Part shown: piece after piece, positions 24,405-34,320 of the stretch | Position numbering within the stretch: position 1 is the first letter of the stretch | How the letters are laid out: each line of letters starts with the position of its first letter | Assembly (NCBI GenBank): GCA_905479265.1 | Contig: CAJQLX010000026.1 | Span: 1 to 58,042, forward strand | DNA from: an uncultured Alphaproteobacteria bacterium | Lineage (GTDB): Bacteria; Pseudomonadota; Alphaproteobacteria; UBA7985 | Direction of reading: 5' to 3' | DNA: 58,042 nucleotides | The notes under the pieces: model-generated | What the model was told of the DNA's origin: nothing | Databases searched by the model: none | Seen by the model: only the letters and a program-made list of their open reading frames with translations | Made by a program: the position numbers and the translations under genes

Positions 24405-26288
24405 CTAAAGCGCGTCGCGACGCGCGTCGAGCGTGATGTCGAGGGCCTCATCGATCCACCAACCCGTGGTTGGCCCGCCGAGGAAGTCTTCGTCATCGCT
24501 ATGGTCGATGGTGCCGAACTTGTCCCAATACAGCATGCGGCTCTTGTTGTAGTACCACTCAAGAACCACCAAATGCTCGCTGGTCAAAACCCGGTCGAGA
24601 GCCTTGGCCACTTGGTTCAGCTCCTCGCGATTGTCGGCCATTGTCAGGCGGGCAATCAGGTCATCCAGTACGTCGCTTTCGTACCCGTGAAAGGCGATGG
24701 AGCCCGGCGTTGCTGCCAGTTCAGACGACCAGTAGTACCGCATCTGTGTGCCCGGTGTGTAGGACGCGCGGTAAACGTAGTCGGTCATATCAAAATCACG
24801 GGAGCGGATTTTCTCGATCCACTGCGTTGGATCCAACAGGCGGAATTCCGCTGCAATGCCCAAGCGCTCCAAATTCTCGACCCACGGCAGAATGTAGCGT
24901 TCGGAATCAGGCGAGCTGTCGATGATTTCCAAAGCGAACTGTTCGCCATCGGCGTCGACCAGCTTGCCGTCTTCAAGGTTCCAACCGGCTTGCGAGAACA
25001 AATCCAGCGCGGCGCGCAGGTTATCGCGGTTGTTGCCTGTGCCGTCCGTCTCTGGATAGGCGTACTGCGCACCAAAGACAGTCTCTGGCAACTGGCCGGG
25101 GTATTTCGCATCCAGCTCTTGCAAGATTTCCAGCTCGCGCCCCGATGCGACGCCGGTTGCTTCGAGTTGGGAGTTTTCCAAGTGCGAGTTCTGGCGGATG
25201 TAGCGGCCATAGAACAATTGCTTGTTGGTAAATTCGAAGTCAAAGGCCAAACCAATGGCTTCGCGCACGCGGCGATCTTGGAACTTCTCACGCTGCAGGT
25301 TGAAGAACATGGCTTGCGTGTTTTGGATGTTGTTGTCGTCGAACTCTTTTTTGACCAGCACGCCCTCGGCAATCGCCGGGATGTCTTCAGCCTTGTAGTC
25401 GTTGACCCAAGCCTTCATCTGGTTCTCAGCCCGCATGTCAATTTCACCAACCTTGATGGCGTTCCGCAAGGTGGTGACGTCGTTGTAATAGCGATAGCGG
25501 ATGGTCTGGAAGTTTGCGGAACCCTTGGCCCACGGAAAATCGTTGCCCCAGTAGTCGGCGCGGCGCTCATAGACGATATAATCTTCGTCCTTGTGCTCCT
25601 TGATCCGGTATTCGCCAGACCCTTCGGGGTAGATGTCGAGGAAGATTTCTTGCGGGTCCAGATCTTCCCAGAAGTAGCGTGGGATGATGGTCTCGCCGCC
25701 AATGGTAAAGGGCACGTTGCGGTCGCTGTTGTCTTCCGTGAAGCTGAACTTGACGCGATTGCCGTCGAGCACCTCGATGCTTTCGATCATCGCATAAGCA
25801 TCTTTGAAGCCCGGCCAGCCCTTTTCGAATTGGAAGTCAAAGGTGAATTTGACATCCTCAGCCGTTACCGGCGTACCGTTTGCCCAGCGCGCTTCGTCGC
25901 GAATTTTGAAGGTGACCCAGGCGCGGTCCTTGGGCATCTGGATCGACTCAGCCAGCACGCCGTAAGACGTATCAAGCTCGTCGGCAGCACCGCCCAGCAA
26001 GCTGTCGGACAGCAAGCCCAAACCGGAGGCGTCGTCGCCGCGTCCGTTCAGTGAGTTGAAGTCGTTAAAGCCGCCGCGCACGCCAGAAACATATTCACCG
26101 TAAATCGGCGCTTCTGGGTTGAGGTACGGGTAGTTTTCCAGATCGGCGGGATATTTGGCCTCGCCGTCGAATTTGTTGATGAAGTACTGGATGGGTGCAT
26201 CGGCGTCATCTTGCGCACGTGCGGCGCTCGCGATGGTTAGCCCGAATGCGGCGACAGCGAGGGTGCTGCGTTGGAACAAAGAAGTCAC
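24405..26288 (-). CDS. yejA: Peptide ABC transporter binding protein (YejA)
   Basis: The 627-residue periplasmic protein has a Sec signal peptide (LAVAAFGLTIASAARAQ) and the SBP_bac_5 fold. Diagnostic stretches are RDEARWANGTPVTAEDVKFTF, the usual 'W-x-D-G-x-P' region, and RVREAIGLAFDFEFTNKQLFYG. Length and the FNSLNGRGD segment agree with YejA. It captures oligopeptides for YejBEF. It is the first gene of the leftward operon, with its promoter in the 154-nt gap before it. Confidence 0.92.
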   Translation of the reverse strand: MTSLFQRSTLAVAAFGLTIASAARAQDDADAPIQYFINKFDGEAKYPADLENYPYLNPEAPIYGEYVSGVRGGFNDFNSLNGRGDDASGLGLLSDSLLGGAADELDTSYGVLAESIQMPKDRAWVTFKIRDEARWANGTPVTAEDVKFTFDFQFEKGWPGFKDAYAMIESIEVLDGNRVKFSFTEDNSDRNVPFTIGGETIIPRYFWEDLDPQEIFLDIYPEGSGEYRIKEHKDEDYIVYERRADYWGNDFPWAKGSANFQTIRYRYYNDVTTLRNAIKVGEIDMRAENQMKAWVNDYKAEDIPAIAEGVLVKKEFDDNNIQNTQAMFFNLQREKFQDRRVREAIGLAFDFEFTNKQLFYGRYIRQNSHLENSQLEATGVASGRELEILQELDAKYPGQLPETVFGAQYAYPETDGTGNNRDNLRAALDLFSQAGWNLEDGKLVDADGEQFALEIIDSSPDSERYILPWVENLERLGIAAEFRLLDPTQWIEKIRSRDFDMTDYVYRASYTPGTQMRYYWSSELAATPGSIAFHGYESDVLDDLIARLTMADNREELNQVAKALDRVLTSEHLVVLEWYYNKSRMLYWDKFGTIDHSDDEDFLGGPTTGWWIDEALDITLDARRDAL

Positions 26289-26383
26289 GATCCTCTCCCC
26301 GTTTTTGCGATTTAGCTCTGTAGCTTGGGCGTACAGAGTGACTTGCAGTCATACAATCGTCAAAATGGGGCAAAACGGCGGAC

Positions 26384-26416
26384 AAAAAAGGCCACGCGGT
26401 CATATGACCTGTGGCC
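26384..26416 (-). terminator. Terminator of the cytochrome c gene
   Basis: On the minus strand GGCCAC-AGGTCATATGACC-GCGTGGCC forms a long nearly perfect stem (26390-26416) and is followed by a run of six T (complement of 26384-26389). It lies 26 nt beyond the cytochrome gene and separates it from the yejA promoter. Confidence 0.85.
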
Positions 26417-26442
26417 TCTCGCAATTCTGATCGAATGTTTTC

Positions 26443-27030
26443 TTAGTTTTCGCTGGAAGCCTGTTGCTCTGCAACCGCAGCGAGGTCTTCAGCCGATGGC
26501 TCAGGAAGCGCCATGGGTGCGTCCGCCTGTTGGAACATCCAAGCGATCAGGTTGGCGCGGTCTGCTTCGTCCTTGAGACCAGCGAAACCCATTTTGGTGC
26601 CCGGTGCCCACGCCTTTGGCTTGAGCAGGAAGCCGTCCAGAGCTTCAGCGGTCCAAGCGCCGTCGATGCCAGCCAGTGCGCCCGAGTAGGCGAAACCGTC
26701 CGCAGACGCGATGTCCTTGCCTACAACGCCCCAGAGCGCTGGGCCCAACTTGTTCGCGCCGCCCTGTTCAAAGGCGTGGCACGTGGTGCACTTGGATGCG
26801 TTCTTCGGGCCAAGGGCCGGGTTTGCATCGGCCAAACGAACGGCGATCGGTGTTACAAAAGCCTCTTCTGTGCCGGCTGTTACGAACTCTGGCACAGGGA
26901 AACCGTAAACCACTTTACCGTGGTGGTCGCCGTGGTGCTCAGGGTCGTAAACCTTGGTGATCTGAACGAAAGTCAGACCCAAGAAAGCCGCAAAAAGAAT
27001 AGAGGCGAAGATCAGAAAGGAATTGCTCAT
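26443..27030 (-). CDS. Membrane-anchored c-type cytochrome (cytochrome c2-like)
   Basis: The 195-residue protein has an uncleaved N-terminal helix (FLIFASILFAAFLGLTFV), a short His-rich linker (DPEHHGDHHGK) and one class I cytochrome c domain. Haem binding is shown by ASKCTTCHAFEQGG, and the axial methionine by APGTKMGFAGL. The layout is that of CycM/c552-type carriers that pass electrons from the bc1 complex to the terminal oxidase at the periplasmic face. An Ala/Glu-rich tail follows the haem domain. It is a single-gene transcript with its own terminator. Confidence 0.92.
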   Translation of the reverse strand: MSNSFLIFASILFAAFLGLTFVQITKVYDPEHHGDHHGKVVYGFPVPEFVTAGTEEAFVTPIAVRLADANPALGPKNASKCTTCHAFEQGGANKLGPALWGVVGKDIASADGFAYSGALAGIDGAWTAEALDGFLLKPKAWAPGTKMGFAGLKDEADRANLIAWMFQQADAPMALPEPSAEDLAAVAEQQASSEN

Positions 27031-27219
27031 CAGCTAGACCTGCAGTGGACTATTTCGCTCCCATCCCCCAAAGGAAGATGCGAGACTAGAATACGGTGTG
27101 TTGGATGGCCCAAGGGGGCAGAAAACGCAAGGGCTGCGACACATGTATCGGGGTCCGAGAACGCCGGTACAGGGTCACGATTTATGCAAGCGAGGCCTTA
27201 AATCATTGGGATGGAATAC

Positions 27220-28059
27220 ATGAAGATCGCATTTCAGGGCGAATTGGGTTCGAACTCACACACAGCTGTTTTGCAGTTCTATGGTGAAACATCGGTGGAA
27301 ACCGTGCCGTGTCGCACCTTCGAAGAAGCCTTTTCGGCCATTCCGAACGGATTGGCTGACGCTGCCGTGATTCCCATTGATAACTCATCCAATGGCCGCG
27401 TGGCCGACGTCCACCACCTGCTGCCCAAGAGCGGGTTGCACATCATTGGCGAACATTTTCTGCCCATTGAGTTTCAATTGATGGGCCTAAAGGGTGGCCG
27501 GGCTGAGGATGCGCGTCAGGTTTTGAGCCACGTACACGCGCACGGCCAGTGCCGCGGCGTTATTCGGAAGTATGGCTATGAGTCCGTTACCGTGCACGAT
27601 ACAGCCGGGGCCGCAAAAATCGTCGCCGAACGGGGCGATCCGTCGCAGGTGGCATTGGCGCCCAAACTGGCCGCAGAGCTCTATGGTCTGGATATTTTCG
27701 AGGCCAGCGTCAGCGATAGCGACGACAACACGACTCGGTTTGTGGTTTTGGCGCCTGATCCTTACGAGGTGACAGGCCGGGAGGCGCAGGTTGTGACGTC
27801 CTTGGTGTTCAAAACCCGCTCTGTCCCCGCAGCGCTGTACAAAGCACTCACGGGCTTTGCGACCAACGGCGTGAACATCACCAAGCTGGAAAGCTACATC
27901 GCCGACGCCAGCTTTGCTGTGGCGCAGTTCTATGCCGACATTGATGGCGCAGCGAGCGATCCTGACGTTGCTTTGGCCCTGCAGGATCTGAATTATTTCA
28001 GCGAAAACGTCCTGATCCTCGGCTCCTACCCCGCCAGCAGTTTCAGGAAGGGTGTTTAG
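27220..28059 (+). CDS. pheA: Prephenate dehydratase
   Basis: The 279-residue monofunctional enzyme converts prephenate to phenylpyruvate in phenylalanine synthesis. It begins MKIAFQGELGSNSH (family 'FQGxxGxYS' region). The catalytic domain includes AVIPIDNSSNGRV, and TTRFVVLAPDP carries the catalytic 'T-R-F' motif near residue 170. A C-terminal ACT domain (about 190-275, with GVNITKLESYIAD) is the phenylalanine feedback site. No chorismate mutase domain is present. I prefer the ATG at 27220 over that at 27211 because GGGATGG then serves as ribosome site. It converges with nudC with a 4-nt overlap. Confidence 0.95.
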   Translation: MKIAFQGELGSNSHTAVLQFYGETSVETVPCRTFEEAFSAIPNGLADAAVIPIDNSSNGRVADVHHLLPKSGLHIIGEHFLPIEFQLMGLKGGRAEDARQVLSHVHAHGQCRGVIRKYGYESVTVHDTAGAAKIVAERGDPSQVALAPKLAAELYGLDIFEASVSDSDDNTTRFVVLAPDPYEVTGREAQVVTSLVFKTRSVPAALYKALTGFATNGVNITKLESYIADASFAVAQFYADIDGAASDPDVALALQDLNYFSENVLILGSYPASSFRKGV

Positions 28060-29120
28060 AGCGTTTCGGGCGTGGAGGTCAGCCAGGTTTCAATCAGGAA
28101 CCGAGCAATCGAATCCTTGCGCGGCAAGCGGAAATCCTCAGAGCCGCGTAAATCATTGATTTGCTCGCGGGAGTACCAGTCCGCCTTTTCCAACTCATCA
28201 AGGTTGACGTTAAGCGTCGTGTCTTCGGCCCACGCGAAAAACCCGATCATCAGCGAGTTGCTGAACGCCCAAGGCTGTGACGCGGCGTAGCGGACTTTTG
28301 TCACCGACAGCCCAACTTCTTCTTCGACTTCACGCACCACCGTTTGTTCCAGCGTCTCCCCCGCATCGACGTACCCGGCGAGAACCGAGTGGATGGTGGG
28401 TGGGAAGTTGTGGTTGCGGGCCATGACACACTTTTCGCCGCTGGGGTCTTGTACCAGCATGATCGTCGCCGGATTGATGCGCGGGAACAGATAGTCACTG
28501 CACGGCTCGCTGGTGCAGCGGCGTTCGAGTCCGGCTTTGGACAGTTTGGTTTGGCTGCCGCAGCGACCGCAATATTGATGCGAACGATGCCACGCCAACA
28601 AATGCCGCCCATAAGCGCCAACACCGACGCGAAACGGATCAAGGTTCGGGCCTGTCATCCACGGATCGATAAACGACCCGCGCGCCGGCCCCGCAACGTC
28701 CGGCGCTTCACCGTCCGTGGTTTGCTGGCTGGATACATCAGCGGCAAAGTACGGCACGCCGTCCTTGGTGCCGAGGAAAACCACCGTGTCTTTGTCTGTC
28801 AGTTGCTCTTTTGGCCACTGCAGCAACGACTCGCCATCGTCGCTCATCAGCACGCGACGCCGCCAAACGGGCAAAATCTCAGCCCGTGGGTCATTCAGGG
28901 CAGCGGCGAGGGCACCATCATCGCGCCGGTCGATTCCATCCCGTTCAAGCCCTTCAAAGGTATAGGGCAAGCGGGAGCCTGAAAGCTCTCGGGACGCGTC
29001 CTGAAAGGCGCGCGGGGTTTGATCGCCGAGCTGCGCACGCCGAGGAACAGCACTGGGCGAAGGGTCGTCCCTTTCCAAATGTGCTGGGGAGATCTGTCTT
29101 TGTTCATCGTCTGAGTTCAT
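28056..29120 (-). CDS. nudC: NAD(H) pyrophosphatase, Nudix family (NudC)
   Basis: The 354-residue protein cleaves NADH/NAD+ to mononucleotides and can remove NAD caps from RNA. It has the NudC order: a variable N-terminal domain, a zinc ribbon (CGRCG, then C-T-S-E-P-C), a Nudix box (GYVDAGETLEQTVVREVEEE) and the family-specific SQPWAFSNSLM motif just after it. E. coli has SQPWPFPxS, so two positions differ. The N-terminal domain is longer than in E. coli and starts with a charged, probably disordered stretch of about 50 residues. Confidence 0.92.
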   Translation of the reverse strand: MNSDDEQRQISPAHLERDDPSPSAVPRRAQLGDQTPRAFQDASRELSGSRLPYTFEGLERDGIDRRDDGALAAALNDPRAEILPVWRRRVLMSDDGESLLQWPKEQLTDKDTVVFLGTKDGVPYFAADVSSQQTTDGEAPDVAGPARGSFIDPWMTGPNLDPFRVGVGAYGRHLLAWHRSHQYCGRCGSQTKLSKAGLERRCTSEPCSDYLFPRINPATIMLVQDPSGEKCVMARNHNFPPTIHSVLAGYVDAGETLEQTVVREVEEEVGLSVTKVRYAASQPWAFSNSLMIGFFAWAEDTTLNVNLDELEKADWYSREQINDLRGSEDFRLPRKDSIARFLIETWLTSTPETL

Positions 29121-29164
29121 GCGTTATCTTGCAAGCCGCCGTGCTGTGTTCCATATAGATAGAG

Positions 29165-29252
29165 AAGGTTGGGGCGGACGTGCCTCTCGCCAACCCGGTC
29201 AGGTCCGGAAGGAAGCAGCCGCAACGAGATCAGCGCGGGTCGTCCCAATCTT
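29165..29252 (+). ncRNA. ffs: Signal recognition particle RNA, small bacterial type (4.5S)
   Basis: The end sequences AAGGTTGGG (29165-29173) and CCCAATCTT (29244-29252) pair. The centre shows the universal SRP apical element GGTCAGGTCCGGAAGGAAGC (29198-29217) with its GGAA tetraloop, followed by the asymmetric internal loop sequence on the return strand (AGCAGCCGCA). Like other proteobacterial forms it lacks the Alu domain. With Ffh it targets nascent membrane proteins. It lies 90 nt before dnaX, a common alphaproteobacterial arrangement. Confidence 0.95.
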
Positions 29253-29342
29253 CCCTAGAATACTCTTTCTGCCGCCATGTGTAGCGCAATATGTTTTATA
29301 GAGCATCGCGTCGCCTCGGCGAGAACGTGGATAAAGTGGCGG

Positions 29343-31238
29343 ATGGACCTTCTACCTCCCGATACAAAAGCACAGGAAAGCGGCGAATATGTCGTTTTAG
29401 CGCGCAAGTACAGGCCGCGTGACTTCTCGACCATGATTGGTCAGGAAGCGCTGGTCCGTACCCTGCGCAATGCGTTTGAGACAGGCCGCCTTGCCCATGC
29501 TTTTTTGCTGGCCGGTGTTCGTGGGGTTGGCAAGACCACCACGGCGCGGATTGTCGCACGCGCGCTCAATTGCCAAGAGGATGGCCGCACAACGCCTGCG
29601 GCAGACCCGTGCGGGCATTGCGAATCGTGCCGGGCGATCAGTGAAGACCGCAGCGTTGACGTTCTGGAAATCGACGCGGCCAGCCATACAGGCGTGGACA
29701 ATATTCGCGAGCTGCTCGACGGCGTGCGCTATGCGCCGGTTTCCTCACGCTACAAAATTTACATTATTGATGAAGTTCACATGCTCTCTAAAGGCGCGTT
29801 CAACGCGCTGCTGAAGACGCTTGAAGAGCCGCCAGCGCATGTGAAGTTTCTCTTCGCGACCACAGAAGCGGACCGCGTCCCGATTACGGTGCGCAGCCGG
29901 TGCCAGCGTTTTGACTTGCGCCGTATCTCCGCCGATGACCTCGCCACGTTCTTTGCCACGCTGGTGGAAAAAGAAGGCGTTACGATCGAAGACGCGGCGC
30001 TGCAGTTGATCGCCCGCGCAGCCGATGGATCCGCGCGGGATGGTCTGTCTCTGCTGGATCAAGCCATTGCGTTGAGCCAAGGCAATGTCACCAGCGATGA
30101 CGTGCGGGCCATGTTGGGATTGTCGGATCAAAGCCGGATCCTCGACCTGTTCAAGGCCATTGCCAGCGGCGAGCCGGAAGAGGCGCTGGCGCTGTTTGAC
30201 GCGCTCTATGCCGATGGTGCCGATCCTGCGGGTGTGATTCGCTCGCTGTCTGAGTTTGTCCACGACTTAACCCGCTTGCACGTCACCCGCGGCAAGGCCG
30301 ATTTGGGCCCAGGCGAAGCGAACCGTGAGGCAATTATGGAGCTTGGGCGCGGGCTTTCCATGCCTCAGCTCAGCCGGTTCTGGCAGGCCGGGCTTGCTGG
30401 CTTGTCGGAGGTTCAATCGGCGTTCCAACCGTCCATGGCGGCAGAAATGGTGGTGATGCGGCTGTGCTATTTGGCGCAAATGCCGGACCCGTCGAGCTTG
30501 ATTGCCCAAATGCGCGACGCCGGTGCAAGTGGCGCGCCGCCGCCGGGGGATTCCGGCCCGCGAGTAACGCTGGCGCCTACTGGTGCCCCCGTGTCAGCGT
30601 CGGATTCAGCACCCAAGGCACCCATGCCCGCCAAAAGCCTCCCGATTGAGGCTCCTGCACCCCAGCAAACCGATGATACGTCAGCCATCGCGCCTAAGTC
30701 TGCTGCTGCCGCGCCTGCCCTTGTCTATGACGAGGAGCCGCCCATCCCCGAAGCGCCGGAGTGGGATGATTTACCGCCGATGGACGACATCCCCACGTCG
30801 ATGGATGAATTCGACGGCGAGGGCGAATTGCAGCCCGAGCCAGAGCCCGAAGTGCTGACCTTGCCCGGTGGTTTCGATGGGTTGGTTGATATGGTCAGCG
30901 AGCACGGATCGCCCCTTTTGGCCGCGCAAATGGCCGAGGACGTGCATTTCGTCAGCTTTGAGCCGCCCCGATTGGAGCTTCGCCTCACATCCCGCGCGCC
31001 GCGTGACTTGCCGAAGCAAGTTCAGGACACAATTCTAGATTTGACCGGAGAACGGCTGACGGTTGCTTTGTCGGATGCCGAAGGCGATGTGCCCTTGGCC
31101 GAGGCGCGCCGAAACGCGCGACAGGCGGAGCTGGAGCAAGCCGCCAAACACCCGACCGTGCAGGCTGCCTTGCAGGCTTTCCCGAGCGCAAAAGTGCAAG
31201 ATGTACGCTACAAACCCCACGCGACACCACAGGAGTAG
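29343..31238 (+). CDS. dnaX: DNA polymerase III gamma/tau subunit
   Basis: The 631-residue clamp-loader ATPase has [18 protein letters not shown], Walker A in [14 protein letters not shown], a zinc-binding cysteine cluster (NCQED, then PCGHCESC), the [11 protein letters not shown] Walker B and the SRC arginine finger in [14 protein letters not shown] Pro/Ala/Glu-rich linker (about 400-520) leads to the tau C-terminal domain that binds polymerase. I place the start at the ATG at 29343 ([12 protein letters not shown]), because upstream residues do not resemble the family. I saw no A-rich slippery site that would produce a separate gamma product. Confidence 0.95.
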   Translation: MDLLPPDTKAQESGEYVVLARKYRPRDFSTMIGQEALVRTLRNAFETGRLAHAFLLAGVRGVGKTTTARIVARALNCQEDGRTTPAADPCGHCESCRAISEDRSVDVLEIDAASHTGVDNIRELLDGVRYAPVSSRYKIYIIDEVHMLSKGAFNALLKTLEEPPAHVKFLFATTEADRVPITVRSRCQRFDLRRISADDLATFFATLVEKEGVTIEDAALQLIARAADGSARDGLSLLDQAIALSQGNVTSDDVRAMLGLSDQSRILDLFKAIASGEPEEALALFDALYADGADPAGVIRSLSEFVHDLTRLHVTRGKADLGPGEANREAIMELGRGLSMPQLSRFWQAGLAGLSEVQSAFQPSMAAEMVVMRLCYLAQMPDPSSLIAQMRDAGASGAPPPGDSGPRVTLAPTGAPVSASDSAPKAPMPAKSLPIEAPAPQQTDDTSAIAPKSAAAAPALVYDEEPPIPEAPEWDDLPPMDDIPTSMDEFDGEGELQPEPEPEVLTLPGGFDGLVDMVSEHGSPLLAAQMAEDVHFVSFEPPRLELRLTSRAPRDLPKQVQDTILDLTGERLTVALSDAEGDVPLAEARRNARQAELEQAAKHPTVQAALQAFPSAKVQDVRYKPHATPQE

Positions 31239-31245
31239 GCACGCG

Positions 31246-31569
31246 ATGAAGAACCTAGGAAACATGATGAAGCAGGCTCAAGCCATGCAGGCCAAAATGG
31301 CCGAAGCACAGGCTAAGCTGGAGCAAATGACCGTGGAAGGCGCTTCGGGCGGCGGCATGGTCAAGGTTGTTCTCTCTGGTAAGGGGGAAATGAAGGGTCT
31401 GACGATTGATCCGAACCTGATCGATCCCGAAGACGCAGAAGTGCTCGAAGATCTGATTATTGCGGCGCACAACGACGCCAAGACCAAGTCTGAAGAGATG
31501 ATGGCCGAAGAAATGAAGGCCGTGACCGGCGGCTTGCAACTGCCTCCAGGCATGAAGATGCCGTTCTAA
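31246..31569 (+). CDS. YbaB/EbfC nucleoid-associated protein
   Basis: The 107-residue protein is a small DNA-binding dimer. It starts with a long helix rich in Met and Gln ([20 protein letters not shown]), then the family core with V[12 protein letters not shown] and [13 protein letters not shown], and finally a C-terminal helix plus [13 protein letters not shown]. The start at 31246 is 7 nt after dnaX. The dnaX-ybaB-recR order is widely conserved and links it to replication and recombinational repair. Confidence 0.95.
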   Translation: MKNLGNMMKQAQAMQAKMAEAQAKLEQMTVEGASGGGMVKVVLSGKGEMKGLTIDPNLIDPEDAEVLEDLIIAAHNDAKTKSEEMMAEEMKAVTGGLQLPPGMKMPF

Positions 31570-31572
31570 ACG

Positions 31573-32178
31573 ATGGTACTGGGCGACCTTGAACCGCTGT
31601 TAAAGCTGCTGGGCCGACTGCCGGGTGTTGGCCCGCGTTCGGCGCGGCGGTTGGCGCTGGAGTTGATCCAGAACAAGGATTCGCTCATGCGGCCACTGGC
31701 CCATGCGCTGACCCAAACAGCCGACGCGGTGCGCGAGTGCGACACCTGCGGCAACCTCGATACCCAAAGCCCCTGCCGCGTGTGCCAGTCCCCCAATCGG
31801 GCGGATGAGAACGGCATGACGGTGCTTTGCGTGGTCGAAAATGTCAGTGATTTGTGGGCGTTGGAACGCTCTGGCAGCTTCAAAGGGCGCTACCACGTGC
31901 TCGGCGGAACCCTGTCGGCGCTGGATGGCCGGGGGCCAGACCAGCTGCGGGTGGGCTCATTGTTGGAGCGGGTTCGTCGCGGTGAAGCCAAGGAAGTCAT
32001 CCTGGCCCTGTCAGCGACGGTTGATGGGCAAACGACCTCGCATTACTTGGCCGAACGTCTGCGGGAAATGGGGGCAGACGTGAGCGCCGTTGCCCAAGGC
32101 GTGCCGGTCGGAGGATCGCTGGAATACCTCGATGACGGCACGCTGCTGGCAGCGATGAACGCGCGGCGCTCAGTCTAG
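31573..32178 (+). CDS. recR: Recombination protein RecR
   Basis: The 201-residue protein has the RecR order: a helix-hairpin-helix (LGRLPGVGPRSARRLALEL), a C4 zinc finger (CDTCGNLDT and CRVCQSPNR), a Toprim domain (LCVVENVSDLWALE, then GGTLSALDGRGPD) and the C-terminal GVPVGGSLEYLDDGTL Walker-like region. With RecO and RecF it loads RecA at single-stranded gaps. It starts 3 nt after ybaB and ends 4 nt before the convergent NfeD gene. Confidence 0.96.
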   Translation: MVLGDLEPLLKLLGRLPGVGPRSARRLALELIQNKDSLMRPLAHALTQTADAVRECDTCGNLDTQSPCRVCQSPNRADENGMTVLCVVENVSDLWALERSGSFKGRYHVLGGTLSALDGRGPDQLRVGSLLERVRRGEAKEVILALSATVDGQTTSHYLAERLREMGADVSAVAQGVPVGGSLEYLDDGTLLAAMNARRSV

Positions 32179-32182
32179 GTTT

Positions 32183-32638
32183 TTACTCAGTCTTGGCGAG
32201 AACGACCGTCGTGCTTTCGACGTCCACGATTTTCGCGAATGTTCCCACCTCAAAAGCCTCGTCGGACTTGGCACGCCATACCGTGTCACCGATGCGAACC
32301 GATCCGGACACCCCGGCTCGAACCGGCCGATGCACCTCGACAACCTGACCGATCATGGTGGCACCACGATCGTTCAAATCATGATCCTCGCTGGAACTCA
32401 GATAACGTTTCCAGAGGTTGCGCCCCAGAAGAAGGCCCACCAGCGATAGAACGCCAAAGCTCAGCAGATTCATCATGGGGAACTCACCCGGCGTGAGCCA
32501 AGCGACCCCGGCGGTCAAAATCGCACCGACCCCGAACCACAGAAGAATGGTCCCGGGCGCCATCAGCTCCAGCAGCAGCAGCATAAAACCCAGAGCCAGC
32601 CAGAACCAAGGGGCGGAGAGAAGTTCTACAAAACCCAT
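32183..32638 (-). CDS. NfeD-like membrane protein
   Basis: The 151-residue protein has two or three N-terminal helices (WLALGFMLLLLELMAPGTIL, TAGVAWL, LLSFGVLSLVGLLLG) and a C-terminal soluble OB-fold (about 85-150, GQVVEVHRPVRAGVSGSVRIGD). This is the short NfeD1b form. Such genes are nearly always paired with an SPFH/stomatin gene, as here, where the SPFH gene lies 13 nt upstream on the same strand. The pair is thought to act in membrane quality control; no protease domain is present. Confidence 0.9.
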   Translation of the reverse strand: MGFVELLSAPWFWLALGFMLLLLELMAPGTILLWFGVGAILTAGVAWLTPGEFPMMNLLSFGVLSLVGLLLGRNLWKRYLSSSEDHDLNDRGATMIGQVVEVHRPVRAGVSGSVRIGDTVWRAKSDEAFEVGTFAKIVDVESTTVVLAKTE

Positions 32639-32651
32639 AGGGGCGTCCTTC

Positions 32652-33596
32652 CTATTTCGGTGCTTTGTCTAGGGTTGCTTTGGCCAGTTCGGAAATACCG
32701 CCGATCGCGCCGATCACACTGGATGCTTCCAGTGGCATGAACACCAGTTTGCCGTTGTTCGATGAAGCAATTTCTTTCAGCGCCGTGATGTAGTTGTTGG
32801 CGACGAAGTAGTTCACGGCTTGCAAGTCACCCTCGGCGATGGCTTTGGAGACCATTTCGGTGGCGCGGGCTTCGGCTTCGGCTTCACGCTCACGGGCTTC
32901 TGCGTCACGGAATGCAGCTTCACGGCGGCCTTCAGCTTCGAGGATCAGCGACTGCTTTTCACCCTCGGACTTGAGAATTTCCGCAGCACGGAAGCCTTCA
33001 GCTTCGAGAATATTCGCGCGCTTCTCACGCTCAGCCTTCATCTGGCGCGCCATGGCGTCGACCAGATCACGCGGCGGGGTGATGTCTTTGATCTCAACAC
33101 GCGTGATTTTCACGCCCCAAGGGTCGGAGGCGTCATCGATGACCCGCATCAGGGATTCGTTGATCCGGTCGCGGTTGGACAGGATTTCATCCAGATCCAT
33201 CGAGCCGACCACCGTACGAATGTTGGTCATCGTCAAGTTCACGATGGCCCGTGTCAGGTTGCGGACTTGATAGGACGCGCGCGGTGTATCGACGACTTGA
33301 TAGAACACGACCCCATCAACCGTGACCATCGCGTTGTCTTTGGAGATGACTTCCTGGCTTGGAATATCGAGGACTTGCTCCATCACGTTCATGCGGATGC
33401 CGATGGCGTCAAAGAACGGCACGATGATGTGCAGACCCGGATCGAGCAGCCGTGTGAATTTACCGAAGCGCTCAACGGTCCACTCGTTCCCCTGTGGAAC
33501 CGCTTTGACAGCCCCCGTAACGAGGAAAACGATGACAAGGAAGATGGCAATAATGACGATCGAGCCAAAGCTCATGAAAATGCCAAAGAGTTCCAT
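32652..33596 (-). CDS. SPFH/stomatin-family membrane protein (QmcA-like)
   Basis: The 314-residue protein has one N-terminal helix ([18 protein letters not shown]), then the band-7/SPFH domain ([24 protein letters not shown], then [20 protein letters not shown] and [22 protein letters not shown]). A long charged coiled coil follows (about 190-260, with [19 protein letters not shown]). It oligomerises in the inner membrane, as QmcA does in E. coli, and probably works with the NfeD-like partner. The first gene of a two-gene leftward operon. Confidence 0.92.
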   Translation of the reverse strand: MELFGIFMSFGSIVIIAIFLVIVFLVTGAVKAVPQGNEWTVERFGKFTRLLDPGLHIIVPFFDAIGIRMNVMEQVLDIPSQEVISKDNAMVTVDGVVFYQVVDTPRASYQVRNLTRAIVNLTMTNIRTVVGSMDLDEILSNRDRINESLMRVIDDASDPWGVKITRVEIKDITPPRDLVDAMARQMKAEREKRANILEAEGFRAAEILKSEGEKQSLILEAEGRREAAFRDAEAREREAEAEARATEMVSKAIAEGDLQAVNYFVANNYITALKEIASSNNGKLVFMPLEASSVIGAIGGISELAKATLDKAPK

Positions 33597-33780
33597 TTTC
33601 TTTTTCCCTTTTGAATTCTTATTACGGCTCTCAATAGCGGAGCCGATTGCATGACTGATATGTGGACGATAGCCCGGATTTACAAGGGTTTGGGCTTTGA
33701 AGTCTGCAATGGTTGTCAGACCTCGTCCTCGCCTATACCTAGAGACTTAAAGTGATCTCTTTGGAGGACGTAAGGCTGCT

Positions 33781-34320
33781 ATGGCTGTTCTGCCCATTCT
33801 CATCGCGCCGCACCCGACGCTCAAGGCTAAGGCTAAACCGGTTAAAGACGTGACGGACGAGCTGCGCGCTCTGCTCGATGACATGCTCGAAACCATGTAT
33901 GACGCCCCGGGCATTGGCTTGGCGGCCAACCAGATCGGCTCGCTGCATCGCGTGCTTGTCATGGACTGCGGCTCTCGCGATGACGAGGAAACGCCCCGAC
34001 CGATCAAAATCATCAATCCAGAAATCACCGGTGTCTCCGAGGAGCTTTCCAGCTACGAAGAGGGGTGTTTGAGCATTCCCGAACAATTCGCAGATGTGGA
34101 ACGCCCGGCGGTGGTACGGGTCAAGTACCTCGACGAAAACGGCCAGAAGCAAGAGCGTCTGTTTGACGGGTTGGAAGCCACCTGCGTGCAACACGAAATC
34201 GACCACCTCGACGGCGTTTTGTTCGTGGATCACCTGAGCAATCTTAAGCGCAACATGCTGATGAAGAAGCTCAAGAAATACCTCAAAGATCGCGAGGAAG
34301 ACGCTGCTGATGTCGGATGA
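33781..34320 (+). CDS. def: Peptide deformylase
   Basis: The 179-residue enzyme removes the formyl group from new proteins. All three active-site motifs are present: GIGLAANQIG, EEGCLSIPEQ (metal-binding Cys) and QHEIDHLDG (two metal-binding His and the catalytic Glu). It overlaps a small unknown gene by 11 nt and heads the operon def-orf-fmt-truA. The 184-nt gap before it contains the divergent promoter shared with the SPFH gene. Confidence 0.97.
   Translation: MAVLPILIAPHPTLKAKAKPVKDVTDELRALLDDMLETMYDAPGIGLAANQIGSLHRVLVMDCGSRDDEETPRPIKIINPEITGVSEELSSYEEGCLSIPEQFADVERPAVVRVKYLDENGQKQERLFDGLEATCVQHEIDHLDGVLFVDHLSNLKRNMLMKKLKKYLKDREEDAADVG

Noticed and set aside
24501-26054. Long open frame (517 codons) opposite yejA
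   Set aside because: It lies wholly antisense to a clear YejA, and its residues form no recognisable domain; high-GC genes often create such antisense frames.
29343-31238. Programmed frameshift in dnaX producing a gamma subunit
   Set aside because: No A-AAA-AAG heptamer or similar slippery run with a following stem was found.
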